From Takakia lepidozioides (Eukaryota; Streptophyta; Takakiopsida; Takakiales; Takakiaceae): a stretch of DNA of 64,000 nucleotides. The notes under the pieces were generated by a model. That model searched no databases, was not told the origin of the DNA, and worked only from the letters and a program-made list of their open reading frames with translations. Where the stretch lies: positions 16,180,001 through 16,244,000 of the forward strand of contig CM060732.1 in the NCBI GenBank assembly GCA_030704615.1. The letters run 5' to 3'. This document shows positions 1 to 11,398 of this stretch, piece after piece (the stretch's first letter is position 1; every line of letters starts with the position of its first letter). Both the position numbers and the translations under genes were made by a program.

Positions 1-192
1 AGTCAAGCAAACTCACTATCACTGATTCACAGTCAAATTGCATACTAAACATCATGGAACATAGTCAATATGTTCCACATCAGTTAAACCACTTTACTAC
101 ACGTCATAGCCACGTCGCATCCACGTCATACTGTGCTGCCTACACGTCACCCCCTAGTTTTACTGTCACATTTCACTGTCAGAACCTATAAA

Positions 193-962
193 ATGGATAA
201 CCATTCTACTGAGAATTGTTATTACAACAGAAGGACAGCTGCAAGAGAACCCAGACAAGTGAGGGTGCATCAAGTGCAACCAAGAAGAAACAATGATCAG
301 GACCACTATGATAGGCCTGGTGGATATAACAATGGTATGGCGGGGAGAGGTAATCCAAGAGGGAATTACCAAGGCAATCCCAGAGGCAACTATCAGGGTA
401 ATCCAAGGGGGAATTACCAGCCAGGGAATCAAGATTATAGAAATAATCCCAGAATAGACCAAGGGCGAGGACCCAATGGTGAAGAACTGTGTTACTATTG
501 TAACCAGGCAGGACATCGCAAAGCAGCCTATCCATTCTGGATCAGGCACTAGAATGAGATGAGAGCTCCTGTGAATGAAGGCCCAGTAGTGGCGGCTCAC
601 ATGGTTAGGCCATGTTTCGTATCAGAAGTAAGTACAATGATAGTTACCAAAAGTAAAGCTAAACTAATACCTCCAGTGGATGAGGAGGAAGATGTTAATG
701 AAGATGGCAGTGATGTGCCTGAAGATGATAAGGCTTGGAGAGATGAGAAGAAACTGCACAAGGAAGTGGCTGATACCATAAGGGAAATGCAGAAGGATAC
801 TGATATCCCTATGACATATACTTCTAACTCTGAAAGAGAAGATGAAGAAGGTGAAGAGAAAGTGAAGCAGGAGGCTTCACAAGTGCAAGATAATGAAGGG
901 ATTTTGGCTGAAGTAATATGCCAGACCAAAGCTGAGATTACCATTGGACAGCTGTTGGCTGT
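193..962 (+). pseudogene. Retroelement gag fragment with zinc-knuckle-like motif
   Basis: Remnant of a retrotransposon nucleocapsid/polyprotein. From the Met at 193 it shows three direct GNPRGNYQ-type repeats (about residues 50-80 of the reading frame). A zinc-knuckle-like CYYCNQAGH follows, in which the last metal-binding Cys is replaced by Tyr, so it is probably inactive. The frame stops at 552 and an acidic stretch continues in another frame from 559 (rich in E and D, ending near ITIGQLLAV). It is broken off exactly where the LTR of the next element begins at 963, so that element appears to have inserted here. The family is a Ty3/gypsy-type gag by general composition only. The integrase fragments near 54.5-55.4 kb could belong to a related element, but I cannot show it. 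Confidence 0.55.
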
Positions 963-1689
963 TGTCGCGGCCCTATGCCATGAGGGCAGGGGGTCGGGAC
1001 GCAGGAGGGGCTGCCCCTGTGGTGGGGGCAGTGGCAGCGATACGTACGGGGGGCTGAAGCACCCTTGAGTGCCCAAGGCACTCAAGGAGGCGGAGGCGCT
1101 CATTAGGTGGAGCCCCGCACACCGGGTTACGGTGGGGGTGGCTCCACAAGGGGTGGTGGTAGCTTAGCGGGACTTAGTGGGGGTGGCTTAGGACTCACCA
1201 TGGGGCGGAGACCTTGTGGTGGGAGTCGTGGGGAGTCTTGGGACTCATCACGGTCCAATGGGGCCGTGGTGGGTGGGCCAAGACTCGCCGCGACTCATCA
1301 CAGGGAGTCGAGGGTCTTCGTGGTGGTTCGCCATAAAATGGCAAGGTTGTTTGTGAAACCCCCGCGGACAGTCACAGAAGTATATATAGGGAGTAGTAAC
1401 CCCGAGAATGGTGCAAGCCCATTGGTGACCAAAAAACTAGTGAGTAAGCGAGCGAGCCAGAAAGCGACCAAGGAGTGGGGAGCTATTCCGGACTGCCATC
1501 TACCAAAGGGAATTTCCACTAGGCCCAAATTGGTGGAGGGTCTTTTGGAAGAGTAAAGGGGGACCGTTATGTCCCGGTGAGCAGCCGAAGCTCCAAGTTG
1601 GCCCGGCGGCCAAGTTGGGAGTTAGGCGCGCGCATCAAAGCGATTAACTATGACTTGAAGGGGAGCTTACCGAAGTGAGGTGCGCGACA
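963..1689 (+). repeat. 5' long terminal repeat
   Basis: The 727-bp LTR is bounded by a perfect 7-bp inverted repeat, TGTCGCG at 963-969 and CGCGACA at 1683-1689, with the canonical TG...CA ends. It ends two bases before the primer-binding site, as expected. It is GC-rich and holds a TATA box near its middle. No 3' partner is present, so the boundary rests on the terminal inverted repeat and PBS spacing rather than on LTR-LTR identity. Confidence 0.85.
1381..1388 (+). promoter_or_regulatory. LTR TATA box
   Basis: TATATATA lies inside the LTR, about 420 bp from its start. This is the normal place for the retrotransposon promoter. Transcription would begin roughly 25-35 bp downstream. Confidence 0.6.
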
Positions 1690-1691
1690 CT

Positions 1692-1703
1692 TGGTATCAG
1701 AGC
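1692..1703 (+). other. Primer-binding site, initiator-Met tRNA
   Basis: TGGTATCAGAGC follows the LTR after two bases. It matches the well-known plant LTR-retrotransposon PBS complementary to the 3' end of initiator methionine tRNA, where minus-strand DNA synthesis starts. Confidence 0.9.
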
Positions 1704-1744
1704 CTAGAGTTCAGTACGCGATCGTCCTTGGGATCAGCCTCATC

Positions 1745-2938
1745 ATGGGGTCAGGCAAGCCAAAACGAAAGCGGAACGGCCCGAAAGATGATGATCATGG
1801 TGAGCCCGATGGGGGCGACGTGTCACCGAAGCGGTCGTTTGAGGAAGCGATGCATGCTTTTGAAAACGACGCCGCTCAAGAACGGGAGGAATCTGAGGAG
1901 TCGGAGCCCGAGGAATTCCTGAGAGCTCCGATAGACCAACAGATGCCTCCCATGCCAGCAGCCTTTTGGGAAGGGTTGTTGGCGCAGTTTGGCGAGACGT
2001 TGAAAGATGTGTTGAAGGCGGCTAATGTCACTTCCACTAAGGCAAAGTTTAAGGTGAAGCCTAAGGAACCTAGCACCTTTGAGGGCGTCCGAAATCGGAA
2101 GACACTCAACACCTGGCTCTTGGAGCTAGAGCAGTACTTCCGGGCGGCCAAGGTGAGTGACGAGGATCGGGTGGAAGTAGCTCCCACCTATTTGAGGGGC
2201 TATGCTCAACAATGGTGGCAGAAACGCCTTCACGACCGAGGTCCAAACCCGGAAACCTTGAACTGGAGTAGGTTCAAGGAACTTATGAAGAGACAGTTTA
2301 AGCCCCTCAACGCGTCCTGGCTCGCCCGGGACAAGATGAGGAACTTGAAGCAAACGGATGACATTCGGGGATATGTTCAGGCTTTCAATGTGCTGTTGCT
2401 CGAAGTCGCGGACATGGCAGAACCAGAAATGGTCTTCAACTTTGTGGCGGGACTAGCCCCATGGGCGAGGCGGAAGTTGGAGAAGAAGCCACCTAAGACT
2501 TTGAACGAGGCAATTGAGAGGGCTGAATGTTTCTCGGATGTCCCTGGGGGCGAAAGACAAGGCCATACGGAGCTGAACCACAAGAAGGCCCGGCGGGAGG
2601 GTGATTCTTTCCGACCGGAAAAGAAGTGGGATAGGCCATGTGGCGACAATGGCACGTGGAAATCGAAGGGAGGGCCTTCACACGTCAAGGCGGCACCCGG
2701 TGCTCCGAAAGGAAAAGCAGGTGCGGCGGCTTATGGCGGATAGAAGGCGACCTTCGATGGAGTGTGCTTCAATTGCGGGGAGCCCGGACACATGGCCAAG
2801 AAGTGCACGAAACCCCGACAATTGAACATGACTCGGGCGGCCACGGAGCTGTCCGAAGATTCAATCAGCCGCTTGGTGGAGGTGGTGGTCGCCGAGACTT
2901 GCAAGATAGGCAACTACTCTTGTGAGTTGTATCAGGAA
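1745..2938 (+). pseudogene. gag of the LTR retrotransposon
   Basis: Capsid-nucleocapsid polyprotein. I start it at the Met at 1745, because the frame upstream overlaps the PBS. The basic N-terminus (GKPKRKRNG) is followed by an acidic stretch and a retrotransposon-gag capsid domain, with LNTWLLELEQYFR near residue 120 and YAQQWWQKR near residue 160. A stop (TAG, 2741) interrupts the frame. In the same frame it continues to an intact CCHC knuckle, CFNCGEPGHMAKKC, at about 2765-2806. The knuckle binds the element's RNA during particle assembly. It continues in frame into the protease region. Confidence 0.8.
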
Positions 2939-5320
2939 ACTGGCGCCTTGCGTAAAGAAAGTCAGTTAATGTTCGTGGATGGGATAATTTCCGAAACTAA
3001 CGTGTCGTTGTTGGTGGACATATGAGCGTCGTACTCCTTCATGACACCGGCAATGGCACGAAAGCTGGGGCTCCCGACAAGTGACGTGGGGGCCTCTATT
3101 GAGGTGCATGCTGCCAAAGGAGAACCACAATTGGCGACGAGGTTGGCGTTCGATGTTCCTCTTCAACTGGGGAGTTGGGAGGGATGTGAGAACTTCACCA
3201 TTTGCGAGATCGATGGAGTGGATCTCATTTTGGAGATGACCTTTTTGACCAAATCCGGAGCGGTCATAGATGGCCGCAAGAGAGTAATCACGCTGCTGTG
3301 TGGGAATGGTGGCGAAGATTTACGAGTGTCGAAAACGCCCAAACCCGTGGGAGGGCGAATAAACCTTCTGTCAGTGGGAGTGGGCCGTAAAGGAGCCACA
3401 CGAGCCCCAGTTTTTGCTTTACGTAAGACAAGTGAAGGGAGAAGGCGATAGGGAGCCGAGCCCAGATTGGATCAAGGGGATCTTGGAGAAATATCAGGCT
3501 GTGATGCCGGAGGATTTATCAAGCGGCTTGCCACCGCGAAGGGGAATTGATCACAAGATTGAGGTGATACCGGGATCGGAGCCGCCTGCCAAGGTGCCCT
3601 ACCGGTTGAGCCACAGAGAGTTGGTCGAGCTGAAGACTCAGCTCAAAGATCTAATGTCAAAGGGGTACATCCGGCCGAGTACGTCACCTTACGGAGCCTC
3701 GGTGCTATTTGCAGACAAGAAGGATGGGACGTTGCGGATGTGTGTCGATTACCGGGCTTTGAATAAGGTGACTATCAAAAACCGGTACCCTTTGCCAAGG
3801 ATCGACGACCTTTTCGATCGGTTGGCAGGAGCGAAGTATTTCAGCCGGATCGATTTGCGCTCCGGCTATCATCAAATTCGAGTGGCGGAAGGAGTTGAGG
3901 AGAAGACCGCGTGCAGGACAAGGTATGGTTCATATGAGTTCTTGGTGATGCTTTTTGGGCTCACCAACGCACCCGCGACCTTTAGCACGCTAATGAACAG
4001 CCTTTTTCAAGAGTGGTTGGATGACTCTGTGTTCATGTACATCGACGACATCTTGGTGTACTCGAAAACAAAGGAAGAGCACCTGGAGCACCTCAAAAGG
4101 GTGTTCTAGAAATTGCGGGAAGGGAAGCTGTATGCCATAGCTTCAAGGTGCGAATTCGGGGTCACAAAAGTGGACTTCCTGGGGCATGTGATTACACAAG
4201 ATGCGATCAAAATGGATGACAGAAAGGTGAGGGCGATCTTGGACTGGGAGCCTCCGACTTCGGTCCCGGGAGTGCGATCCTTCCTGATACTCGCCTCCTA
4301 TTACCGGAAGTATGTGAGAAATTTCGCCAAGATCGCGGGGCCGCTATCAGACCTCATGTGTAAATCCAAAGTCTGGGTATGGAACACCTTCTGTGGCCAA
4401 GCTTTTACCGAGTTGAAGCAGCGGATGGCGGAAGCTTCAGTTCTTAGAATCCCGGAGTTCGACCGTCCATTTGAGATTTATACGAATGCGTCAAACTTCG
4501 CAATTGATGATGTGCTTATGCAAGATGGACGTCCAGTGACTTACGAAAGTAAGAAACTGAATGAAGTGGAGCGAAGGTGGCCTACGCACGAGAAAGAAAT
4601 GAAGGCAGTAGTGCATTGCCTTGAGCTTTGGCGCCACTATGTTGGTTCCAACCCGGTGAAGGTATTCACGGACAATGTCACGGTGAAGTATTTTGCTACG
4701 CAGCCTAAGTTGTCCCCAAAACAACTTAGGTGGCAAGACACTTTGGCAGTGATTGACATGGATATCCAGTACAAACCGGGACGGGACAACGTGGTGGCCG
4801 ATGCTTTAAGTAGAAAGCAGTAGCTCATGTTGGTGTACAAGGGCGAGACGGCTCTCCAAAGAAAGATCCGGAAGGCTTACCAGAAGGATGAGATGGCGAA
4901 GTCCGTGATGCGGGACTTAAGGATGGGGGTTAAATCGTAGTTCCACTTGCAAAATGGACTACTCCGGTATAAGCAAAAACGTCTCTACGTGCCGAAGGGA
5001 GGGATCAGAGATAGTCTCTTGAGAGAATGCCATGATGGCCCGCTTGCGGGCCATGGCGGAGCCAAGCGCACCGCGGCACTCTTGAAGAAAGAGTATTTCT
5101 GGCCCAAACTGAGGGAAGAGGCCGAGGAGTATGTCAAGACAGCGAGTACAAAAAGCAAGCGGGGCTGTTACAAACCTTGCCGATTCCAGATGGGTCTTGG
5201 GAAAGTGTCTCGGGAAAGTGTCTCGATGGATTTCATGACTGCTATGCCGCTGTCAATGGATATGACAAGAGTGAGGGAGGTTTGTGAGATGGATTCATAC
5301 ATATTGCAATATAAATGGTA
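2939..5320 (+). pseudogene. pol: protease, RT, RNase H, partial integrase
   Basis: Protease: the active-site region reads SLLVDI, then a TGA at 3023, then ASYSF where an active copy would have a DSG-type triad, so it is dead. After a frameshift near 3410-3450, the reverse transcriptase runs about 3460-4106. Visible motifs are the [11 protein letters not shown] region, [23 protein letters not shown]-like MLFGLTNAP, and the catalytic YIDD at about 4040. After TAG at 4107, RNase H runs to 4820 with KVDFLGH, a mutated YTNAS (normally TDAS), THEKEM, FTDN and DALSRK. After TAG at 4821 and 4938, the integrase zinc-binding region and the start of the core (SVSMDFMTAMP, near 5225) follow. The second Asp and the Glu of the integrase triad are absent because the copy ends here. 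Confidence 0.85.
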
Positions 5321-5424
5321 GTTGATTCTTTGATTATTTTTCTTTCCAAAGGAACAACAACGGTGGAGGAAGGGGATTCAATGTTTTCCAAAGATGATGA
5401 AACAAAATATTAAAAGAACATAGT

Positions 5425-8400
5425 TCAGACTGACTCGGAGTCAGTACAATGTATCCCCGCTTCCTCTGCATCTAAGTCTAAGTATTTAAGAACTCCGGAT
5501 CTACGCTGGCTACACCTACGGCCGGGCAGTAAAAAGTCAGGGGATAGGGACTCGGCTGCGTGAAGTGCCATTGCTTCGGCATAATCAGGAAGCAGAAAAT
5601 TGGAAAGGGGGCTGTCAAAAACAGACTCGCCACAAATGACTGTATCTCCTGAAGATCCACCGCTGCCTTTCCTGAAAGACAGCCTAAAAAAGTTATTACT
5701 GTAACTTTGATGTTATTGAGAAATTGAGTATGGCTCCCAAAGTGGGTTTAGCACTTACTCACATGAAAAGTCGTTGTCGACCTGCTTATCTTCGGGATCG
5801 TCATCATTTCGAATTGAATCCGATCAGTCTGTGTGCCTGAAGTGGAGCCAGACAAAAGGGGGAGGAGCACTGTGTTGTAGAGGTCAGAATCACCCTCCAT
5901 GCCAAAAAGGCTTCTTCCGCCTGCCTTGCATGCATGGTAAGTTGCTCCTGCACTAGACATGAGAACATGAACAATTTGGTGGGGGGATTTAAGCAGATGG
6001 AACTGGTGAAAGAAAATCAATTCGGAAGGGAGAGAACGAACCTGTGGACACAGAAAGATCGACCACCCGTGCAGAGTGGTGGCTGCGTGACTCCAGCAGT
6101 ATTTGCATGAACGCTGGGGATTTTTCCTTTGCACCTCTCCAGGGAGTGCCATCTGGTCTCTTCAAAGTCTGACTGGACTGCATGAAGTTGTACAAAATGT
6201 CATCGACATGCGGCTCATAGGGGGGTTGACGAAACAACCCTGGTCAGAAATCTCAAAGCTGCGGATGGAGGATGGTGTCTTTGAGGTGCGAATCCTCCGC
6301 AGGCAGATCGCCTCAAACATCCTCGTCTACGAAAGATAGCAGGTTACTGTGGTAAACCTAATCTATAGTGGAAGTATGTACATCGGCTATTCAGAACTCA
6401 GGCATAAAACAATCATTTTTATCACGAATCGGTGATGATCGGTGTCGTTCATGACATATTCTTCTAGAGTGGAGCTGCAGAGAACATTGAAACTCGTCAT
6501 GAAAGCACAAGCAGAAGGGAGACGGCATACCAGCTGACTAGGGAAACCTCCTTTCACAAGGTAGAGGCTGTTCACACAATTCCATGTGCGCAAAACCTCA
6601 AACCTTGAAGACTTCAGGTATGATGCCAATGCCCGACGACTATCTTTGTCACATGACTGAAAAAGCAGAAGTGTCCCTGCATCAGAGAGGAAATTATTAC
6701 AGAACCCGAACACCCAACTCCAGTAGTTGTCCTCGAATTTGTTCCAGCCTGGCGTCTTGCCCTTTGGAAGAACTTCTGGCACAGCCTGGCCATCCGGGAT
6801 GTCGAGAATGACAATGTCAGCCGCATATGTTTTCTGCACACCGCACACGAAGGTGGGACCAGTGCTCACCTGCAACAAACATGTTTATTTTAAACGATGG
6901 CAAGAATGTTTTCAAAGAATCAGACTGAAATACTGCCAATGAAACTTTCAGAGAAAAAAGAAAGAAACTGGAATTCTCACCAGATTGAGGAATGAGATTA
7001 TGTTGTCCCAGGTAGGCGAAGGCACCCCAGTGTATCCTCTCTTTCGACTCTGCATCATCGCCAGCCAACCCTCATTGACAATTTTAATCTCTCCTGCCGA
7101 ATCAGAACGGGAAGGGTGTGGCTTGGCATCCAACACGCACTGAACTGTGCGGGTATATCTTCCAGCAGTGAAGTCCTGCCCACTCTCCTTTTCCATCTCC
7201 TTTTCTTTCTCATTCCCCTTGTCCTTTTCCTTCTCTTTGGACTTGTCTTTGTCCTTTGGCTTTGCTGGTGAGATGGCTATGACATCAAGAGCCTTGTCTT
7301 TTGGTTTGCGGCCCGCCTTCTTTCCTTTCTGCGGCGTTCCCTGAGCATCAGGCTCCTTGGCAGCCAATATTGCTATGTTTCTTTGGTACTGCTCATTAGT
7401 CAGAGGCGCCAGCATCTCAGCATTATTGTTCAAATATTTCATGTGTTGTTCTTGAAAGGTCGTGTGCTCCGGTGGGCAGTCAAGGTACCAGCCACAGTCT
7501 CTGAAGTGAGAAGGACTCCAGTCCTTCAATATCCCTGCAGTATACATGGTTGGATTGTTTGCAGGGTCCGACCACATGTCAAGATAATCTGGAATACCGC
7601 TCAGGTGATTTCCTTCCATAAGCACATATTTCGTGTACCTATTAAACAGGAGATAAATCCCAACCCACCAAAGCGCGAAGTGAGTAAGATGCAAGTAGCA
7701 TAGAATGGAAAAAACATGGAATGAAATGGCTCTGAGAACTGCTCCAATGAGCTCTCAGGACCACGCGACAGCTCTGGATGTGCATGTCGTCAACGCCATT
7801 AAAAAAATTCCATTCAATGATACTGCAAATACACCCTAATCCACGTGAATGCAAACTCTCGTTTTGGAATGACACAGACATAGAAGTGAATGTCGTCAAC
7901 GTCATTCACTTTGGATTTGTGAATACACTGCTAATCAAGCCTAATGATTTCTCAAAAGAGGCAAAATCATTGGATAGAAACTGAATGTCGGCAACGACAT
8001 TCAGAAACTCGAGTAAGGAACCCTCCCTAAAAACGCAATGGACATTCAAAACGTACATAACACTGAGGACCTCATAATAACACTGGATGTGAATGGCGTC
8101 AACGCCATTCACAAAATTCCGAACAAGGAACCAATAAATACACCCTAAGCTTCAAATTGTCGCTGGTGAATGACACAGACATAGAAGTGAATGTCGTCAA
8201 CGACATTCACTTTGGATCTCTAATAACACAGCTAATCAAGCCTCAAGATTTCTCGCAAGAGGCAAAAGCATTGCAGAACAACTGAATGTCTGCATTGACA
8301 TTCAGCAAACTGGAGTGAGAAACCCTCACTGTAAACTCTATGGACATTACAAAAACTTACATAACTCTGAGGACCTCTTAACAACTCTGGATGTGAATGT

Positions 8401-10258
8401 CGTCAACGCCATTCAGGGACATTATCATTTCTAATCAGGGACATTATAAATACACCCTAAGCTCCTAATCCAGGTGAATTCAAATTCTCGCTTAAGAATG
8501 ACTCAGACAAAGAAGTGAATGTCGTCAACGACATTCAATTTGGATATGTGATTACAATCCTTATGAAGCCAAATTATTTCCCAAAAAGTGCAGTAGAGTT
8601 TCCAGTATGATATTGCACCTGTACACAACTCGCATCATGGCCCACTCTCCTCCAACCTGACTGTCAAAATCGTTGGACCGTAAAATATTACCATCTTTGG
8701 AGAACTCCCGGAAAAAACAGTATCTCCAGGTGAGACCTCTCCACTTCCTTATGTATGCCTCCAATGACATTTGGGGAGGGGAAACAATCGAAATGTTCAA
8801 GTCTTTCAAAGTCTGATCCAGCACAATGACGGCGCGCTTTTCGAGCTGCAAATTGTATATTTGTCAGTATTGCAAATAAGATACTCATCACATAATTGAA
8901 GAAAAGAAAACGGCTCATTTGAATACACACCTGATTCCAAAATGTAGCCTTGTGGAGCCAGTTTTCAAACACCAAATCACTGATTCCTTCCACCTTTGTG
9001 CCAGGCTGTATGGTGCTCTTTGGGAACTGATTCAAGTCCTTTACTGTCTGATCTAAGTTCCATATCTCCAGCCACCTTATTTTTGTTTGTGGGTCGACCA
9101 TGGATATGGCCAGCTGGTGCAATTTCTCCTGCTGCATCTCCGGATGCACATGCTTGTCATAGTGAGATTTGATCTGCTGAAGGAACTTAGAACCAAGTCC
9201 AGGATCTACTATTCTAAGCTGCTTTCCGAAGGCGGACATCAATTTGGTTCTTCGCATTTCAAACTCATTTTTTATTGCTGCTTCCACACCCTTTGATGTC
9301 CTTAGTTTCTCTGGTGTAGTGCGGTAATATTCGGATTTTCCCTTCTCAGTTGCCTCTGCCAGTTCTTGCTGCATTGATTCAAATAGTGATTAGCACCGAA
9401 GGAACTACAAACATGTATTCGAAAAGTAAACTGAGTACAGACTCGGGCTTACCGCATACATGTACTCCAGAAACGCCTCTCGAGTCAAAGAATACCAAGT
9501 GCCTACAACTCTTCTTGTTTCGCACTTCTTGATTATATTGGGGGGGAGTACTGTCCGAAAATCATCCAGCTTCATCAGACCAATCCTCTGAATTCGGAAT
9601 AGTGTGTGGACCAAGCTTGTTGTCACATGCGATTTCTCTGTCGATCTGCAAAAACATTGGAAACATTGCATTCTTTAACACTGTTTTTTTGGGATTAACA
9701 AGACACTACAGAGGGAATGAAGTCTCTAGGATGACTTACTTGTTCACGTCGTGCATAGCTGTAAGAAGCCTAGCGAAGTCGTTTCCAGGATCCAAAACCA
9801 TTGCCTCCACAACAACATGCTTGTCTTTGTCTTTCGCATGATGTTTCTGAATGTATCCCATCCATGCCAGCAATCGGTGGTTGCCGTCCCAGACGTAGAA
9901 CATGTGGTTGCAGAATTGATGGGTGTTCTTTCCCATCATGAGGCCCAGCTCGAACTCCTCATTAGCATCTTTCCAGCACTCATCCTAGGTATCACTTATC
10001 TCTGGAGACACTAATGTGCTTTTCCCATTTATATCCATCAGTGACACATAAAAAACTTGTGCACCAAGTCTGTATCCATGCACGAAATCACTCTCCAATT
10101 TTGTTATGTCATGGGAAAGAGGTGGACGCACAACAGGCATAGATATCATCCGGCATAGAGGGATGTCCAGACGCCCTCCAGATACGAGCATGTCCCTTAT
10201 AACCTCCTGAGAGTTTGCCTTCTGGAATGACATGAGTTCTTTCACCTTGTCAAGGTAG
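5425..10258 (-). CDS. ParB-like domain fused to N4/N6-type DNA methyltransferase (copy A)
   Basis: Read 10258 to 5425, with GT-AG exons about 9740-10258, 9453-9645, 8931-9368, 8619-8845, 6981-7638, 6531-6869, 6042-6310, 5763-5947 and possibly 5425-5671. Exon 1 holds a ParB/sulfiredoxin-like core: IPLCRMISMPVVRP, then MFYVWDGNHRLLAW in the place of the ParB GERR-type motif. Exon 5 encodes a long Lys-rich linker (GRKPKDK, KDKDKSKEKEKDKG), likely nuclear. Exon 6 has LDIPDG where methyltransferases carry DPPY (motif IV). Exons 7-8 join as AKEKSPAF, VVDLSVSTG, ATYHACKAGGRSLFGMEGD. This follows the family's C-terminal EKP...VLDPF.GSGTT..AA..GR..IGIE pattern (SAM-binding motif I), in the DPPY-first order of the PF01555 class. 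Lesions: TAG at 9985-9987, a frameshift near 6240 and uncertain last-exon phase. It may therefore be a recent pseudogene. Catalysis is unproven, as DPPY is altered. Confidence 0.7.
7775..8540. repeat. Array of 24-bp near-palindromes in the largest intron of copy A
   Basis: Eight copies of an interrupted palindrome with 11-bp arms GTGAATGTCGT and its complement, separated by two bases (CA). They start near 7779, 7884, 7979, 8089, 8189, 8281, 8393 and 8515, so the spacing is about 92-122 bp. Several copies carry compensating changes in both arms; for example the copy near 8089 has GGCGT paired with ACGCC. A larger unit of about 300 bp, with matching flanking text, repeats about 2.5 times (near 7870, 8175 and 8500). 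The array lies wholly within the intron between exons 8619-8845 and 6981-7638. Confidence 0.85.
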
Positions 10259-10259
10259 T

Positions 10260-11398
10260 GCCCCTGTTTCGCCGAAAGCCAGCTTGGCCTTCGTGGAAAC
10301 AACCTCTGGACTCCAGATCAACCTCGAGACGAGTACTTATAACTCTGCAGAATGTCTTGCCAACAGCATTAGGAGCGTGATGCCACGGTAGTTCCCCGGT
10401 TCTTCTCTGTCACCCTTCTTGTATAGATTGACAATGACCCCCTGTCGCCAGCGAAAGGGGATCATTTCAATCTTCCAGATAAGGTTAAAGAGGAGAACTA
10501 GGGCCTCTATCATGGGATCGCCACCGTGCTTGATAAGCTCGTTGACAATACCATCAGGTCCACCAGCTTTATATCCATTTAAATGTTCAATTGCTTCCAC
10601 AATCTCAGAAGAACTAATGGGAGCATTATAAGCCATTGAAATATACTCCAGTTCATCAGGGCTGTTTTGAATCATAGGAACAGTTTTTCCAACTGTGTCC
10701 CTCCATTCCTCCATTCAGCAGAAGACCCCTCACTGTTAGACCTAGAAGTTCTGCCAAGGATTCTGTAGTGAGTTTCAAAGGTTTTGACAATGTTAACCGA
10801 TGAAGTCACCACTGCACCTTTAGTAGTCTTCAGCGCTTGTACTTGCTGACCGTTTTTCGGTTTGTACAAACGTTGAAGGGCCAACCAGAATTTCTTGTCA
10901 TTACCACCATGGTGGTTTGAGTTTATTTCACTGTATAACTTGTCCCAGTATAATTTCTTCTGAGACTTAACAAGCTGATTGATATCTTTACGGAGCTGGT
11001 AGTACTTCGCCCACAATTCTCTGTTGGTTTCCAAATTGCAGCACTCTTTATAGAGGGCTCGTCTCTCAGCTATCTTGAGTTTAATCTCATTAGTCCACCA
11101 ATTAACTGCTCTACCGCAGACAATTAGTTTCCTCCCAATGATCTTGTCAGCCACGGAGGAAACGAAACTCTCCCAAGAGTCCACCGCTCTTTCGACTTCA
11201 TTTCTTCCGTTAACAGAGCGTGACTGAAGTTCTTGGAGCGATTGGACAAAATGAGGGAGAGCCTCTTGCAAGGCCTGGACGTATTCAGCCTTGACCTCCT
11301 CATTGTGGAATTTTTCTATGCGCCACTTCCGAATCGAATGTTTCACAGATCTCTTGGTGGTGGGGAAAACACCTTTTGATCTCAGTCCAGGAAGTGAT
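10260..11398 (-). mobile_element. LINE fragment 1: linker and N-terminal reverse transcriptase
   Basis: Minus-strand copy of the LINE family seen complete at 27.4-30.7 kb, covering the endonuclease-RT linker and the start of RT. Readable parts are SIRKWRIEKFHNEEV (about 11330), AVNWWTNEIKLKIAERR, then IVEAIEHLNGYKAGGPDG and RWRQGVIVNLYKKGDRE with a break near 10730. It lacks the endonuclease, the catalytic RT core and the 3' end. Its lower end stops at about 10260, inside the RT motif FRRNRG, directly against ParB-methyltransferase copy A. It keeps about 290 bp of linker that is deleted in the 27.4-kb copy. Confidence 0.85.

Larger units (their letters stand above)
963..5320 (+). mobile_element. 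Ty3/gypsy-like LTR retrotransposon, 3' truncated
   Basis: Layout in order: 5' LTR (963-1689), primer-binding site (1692-1703), gag capsid with CCHC knuckle, protease region, reverse transcriptase, RNase H and the start of integrase. The order RT-RNase H-integrase is that of Ty3/gypsy elements. The sequence stops being recognisable shortly after the first Asp region of the integrase core (about 5230-5320), and I see no 3' LTR downstream, so this is a 3'-truncated copy. In-frame stops at 2741, 3023, 4107, 4821 and 4938, and a frameshift near 3410-3450, show it is dead. It is nested in the gag fragment ending at 962. Confidence 0.88.

Noticed and set aside
166-600. Minus-strand open frames opposite the gag fragment
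   Set aside because: They are shadows of the plus-strand gag frame, which carries the repeats and zinc-knuckle motif.
1691-1744. Start of gag at the first open codon (1691)
   Set aside because: That stretch overlaps the primer-binding site; the first Met, at 1745, is a better start.
5800-5956. Plus-strand open frame within the last part of methyltransferase copy A
   Set aside because: The minus strand carries the SAM-motif exon at 5763-5947; the plus frame is its shadow.
7775-8540. Regularly spaced palindromes resembling a CRISPR array
   Set aside because: The intervals are about 70-100 bp, themselves repeated in 300-bp units, and lie in a eukaryotic intron; there are no cas genes.
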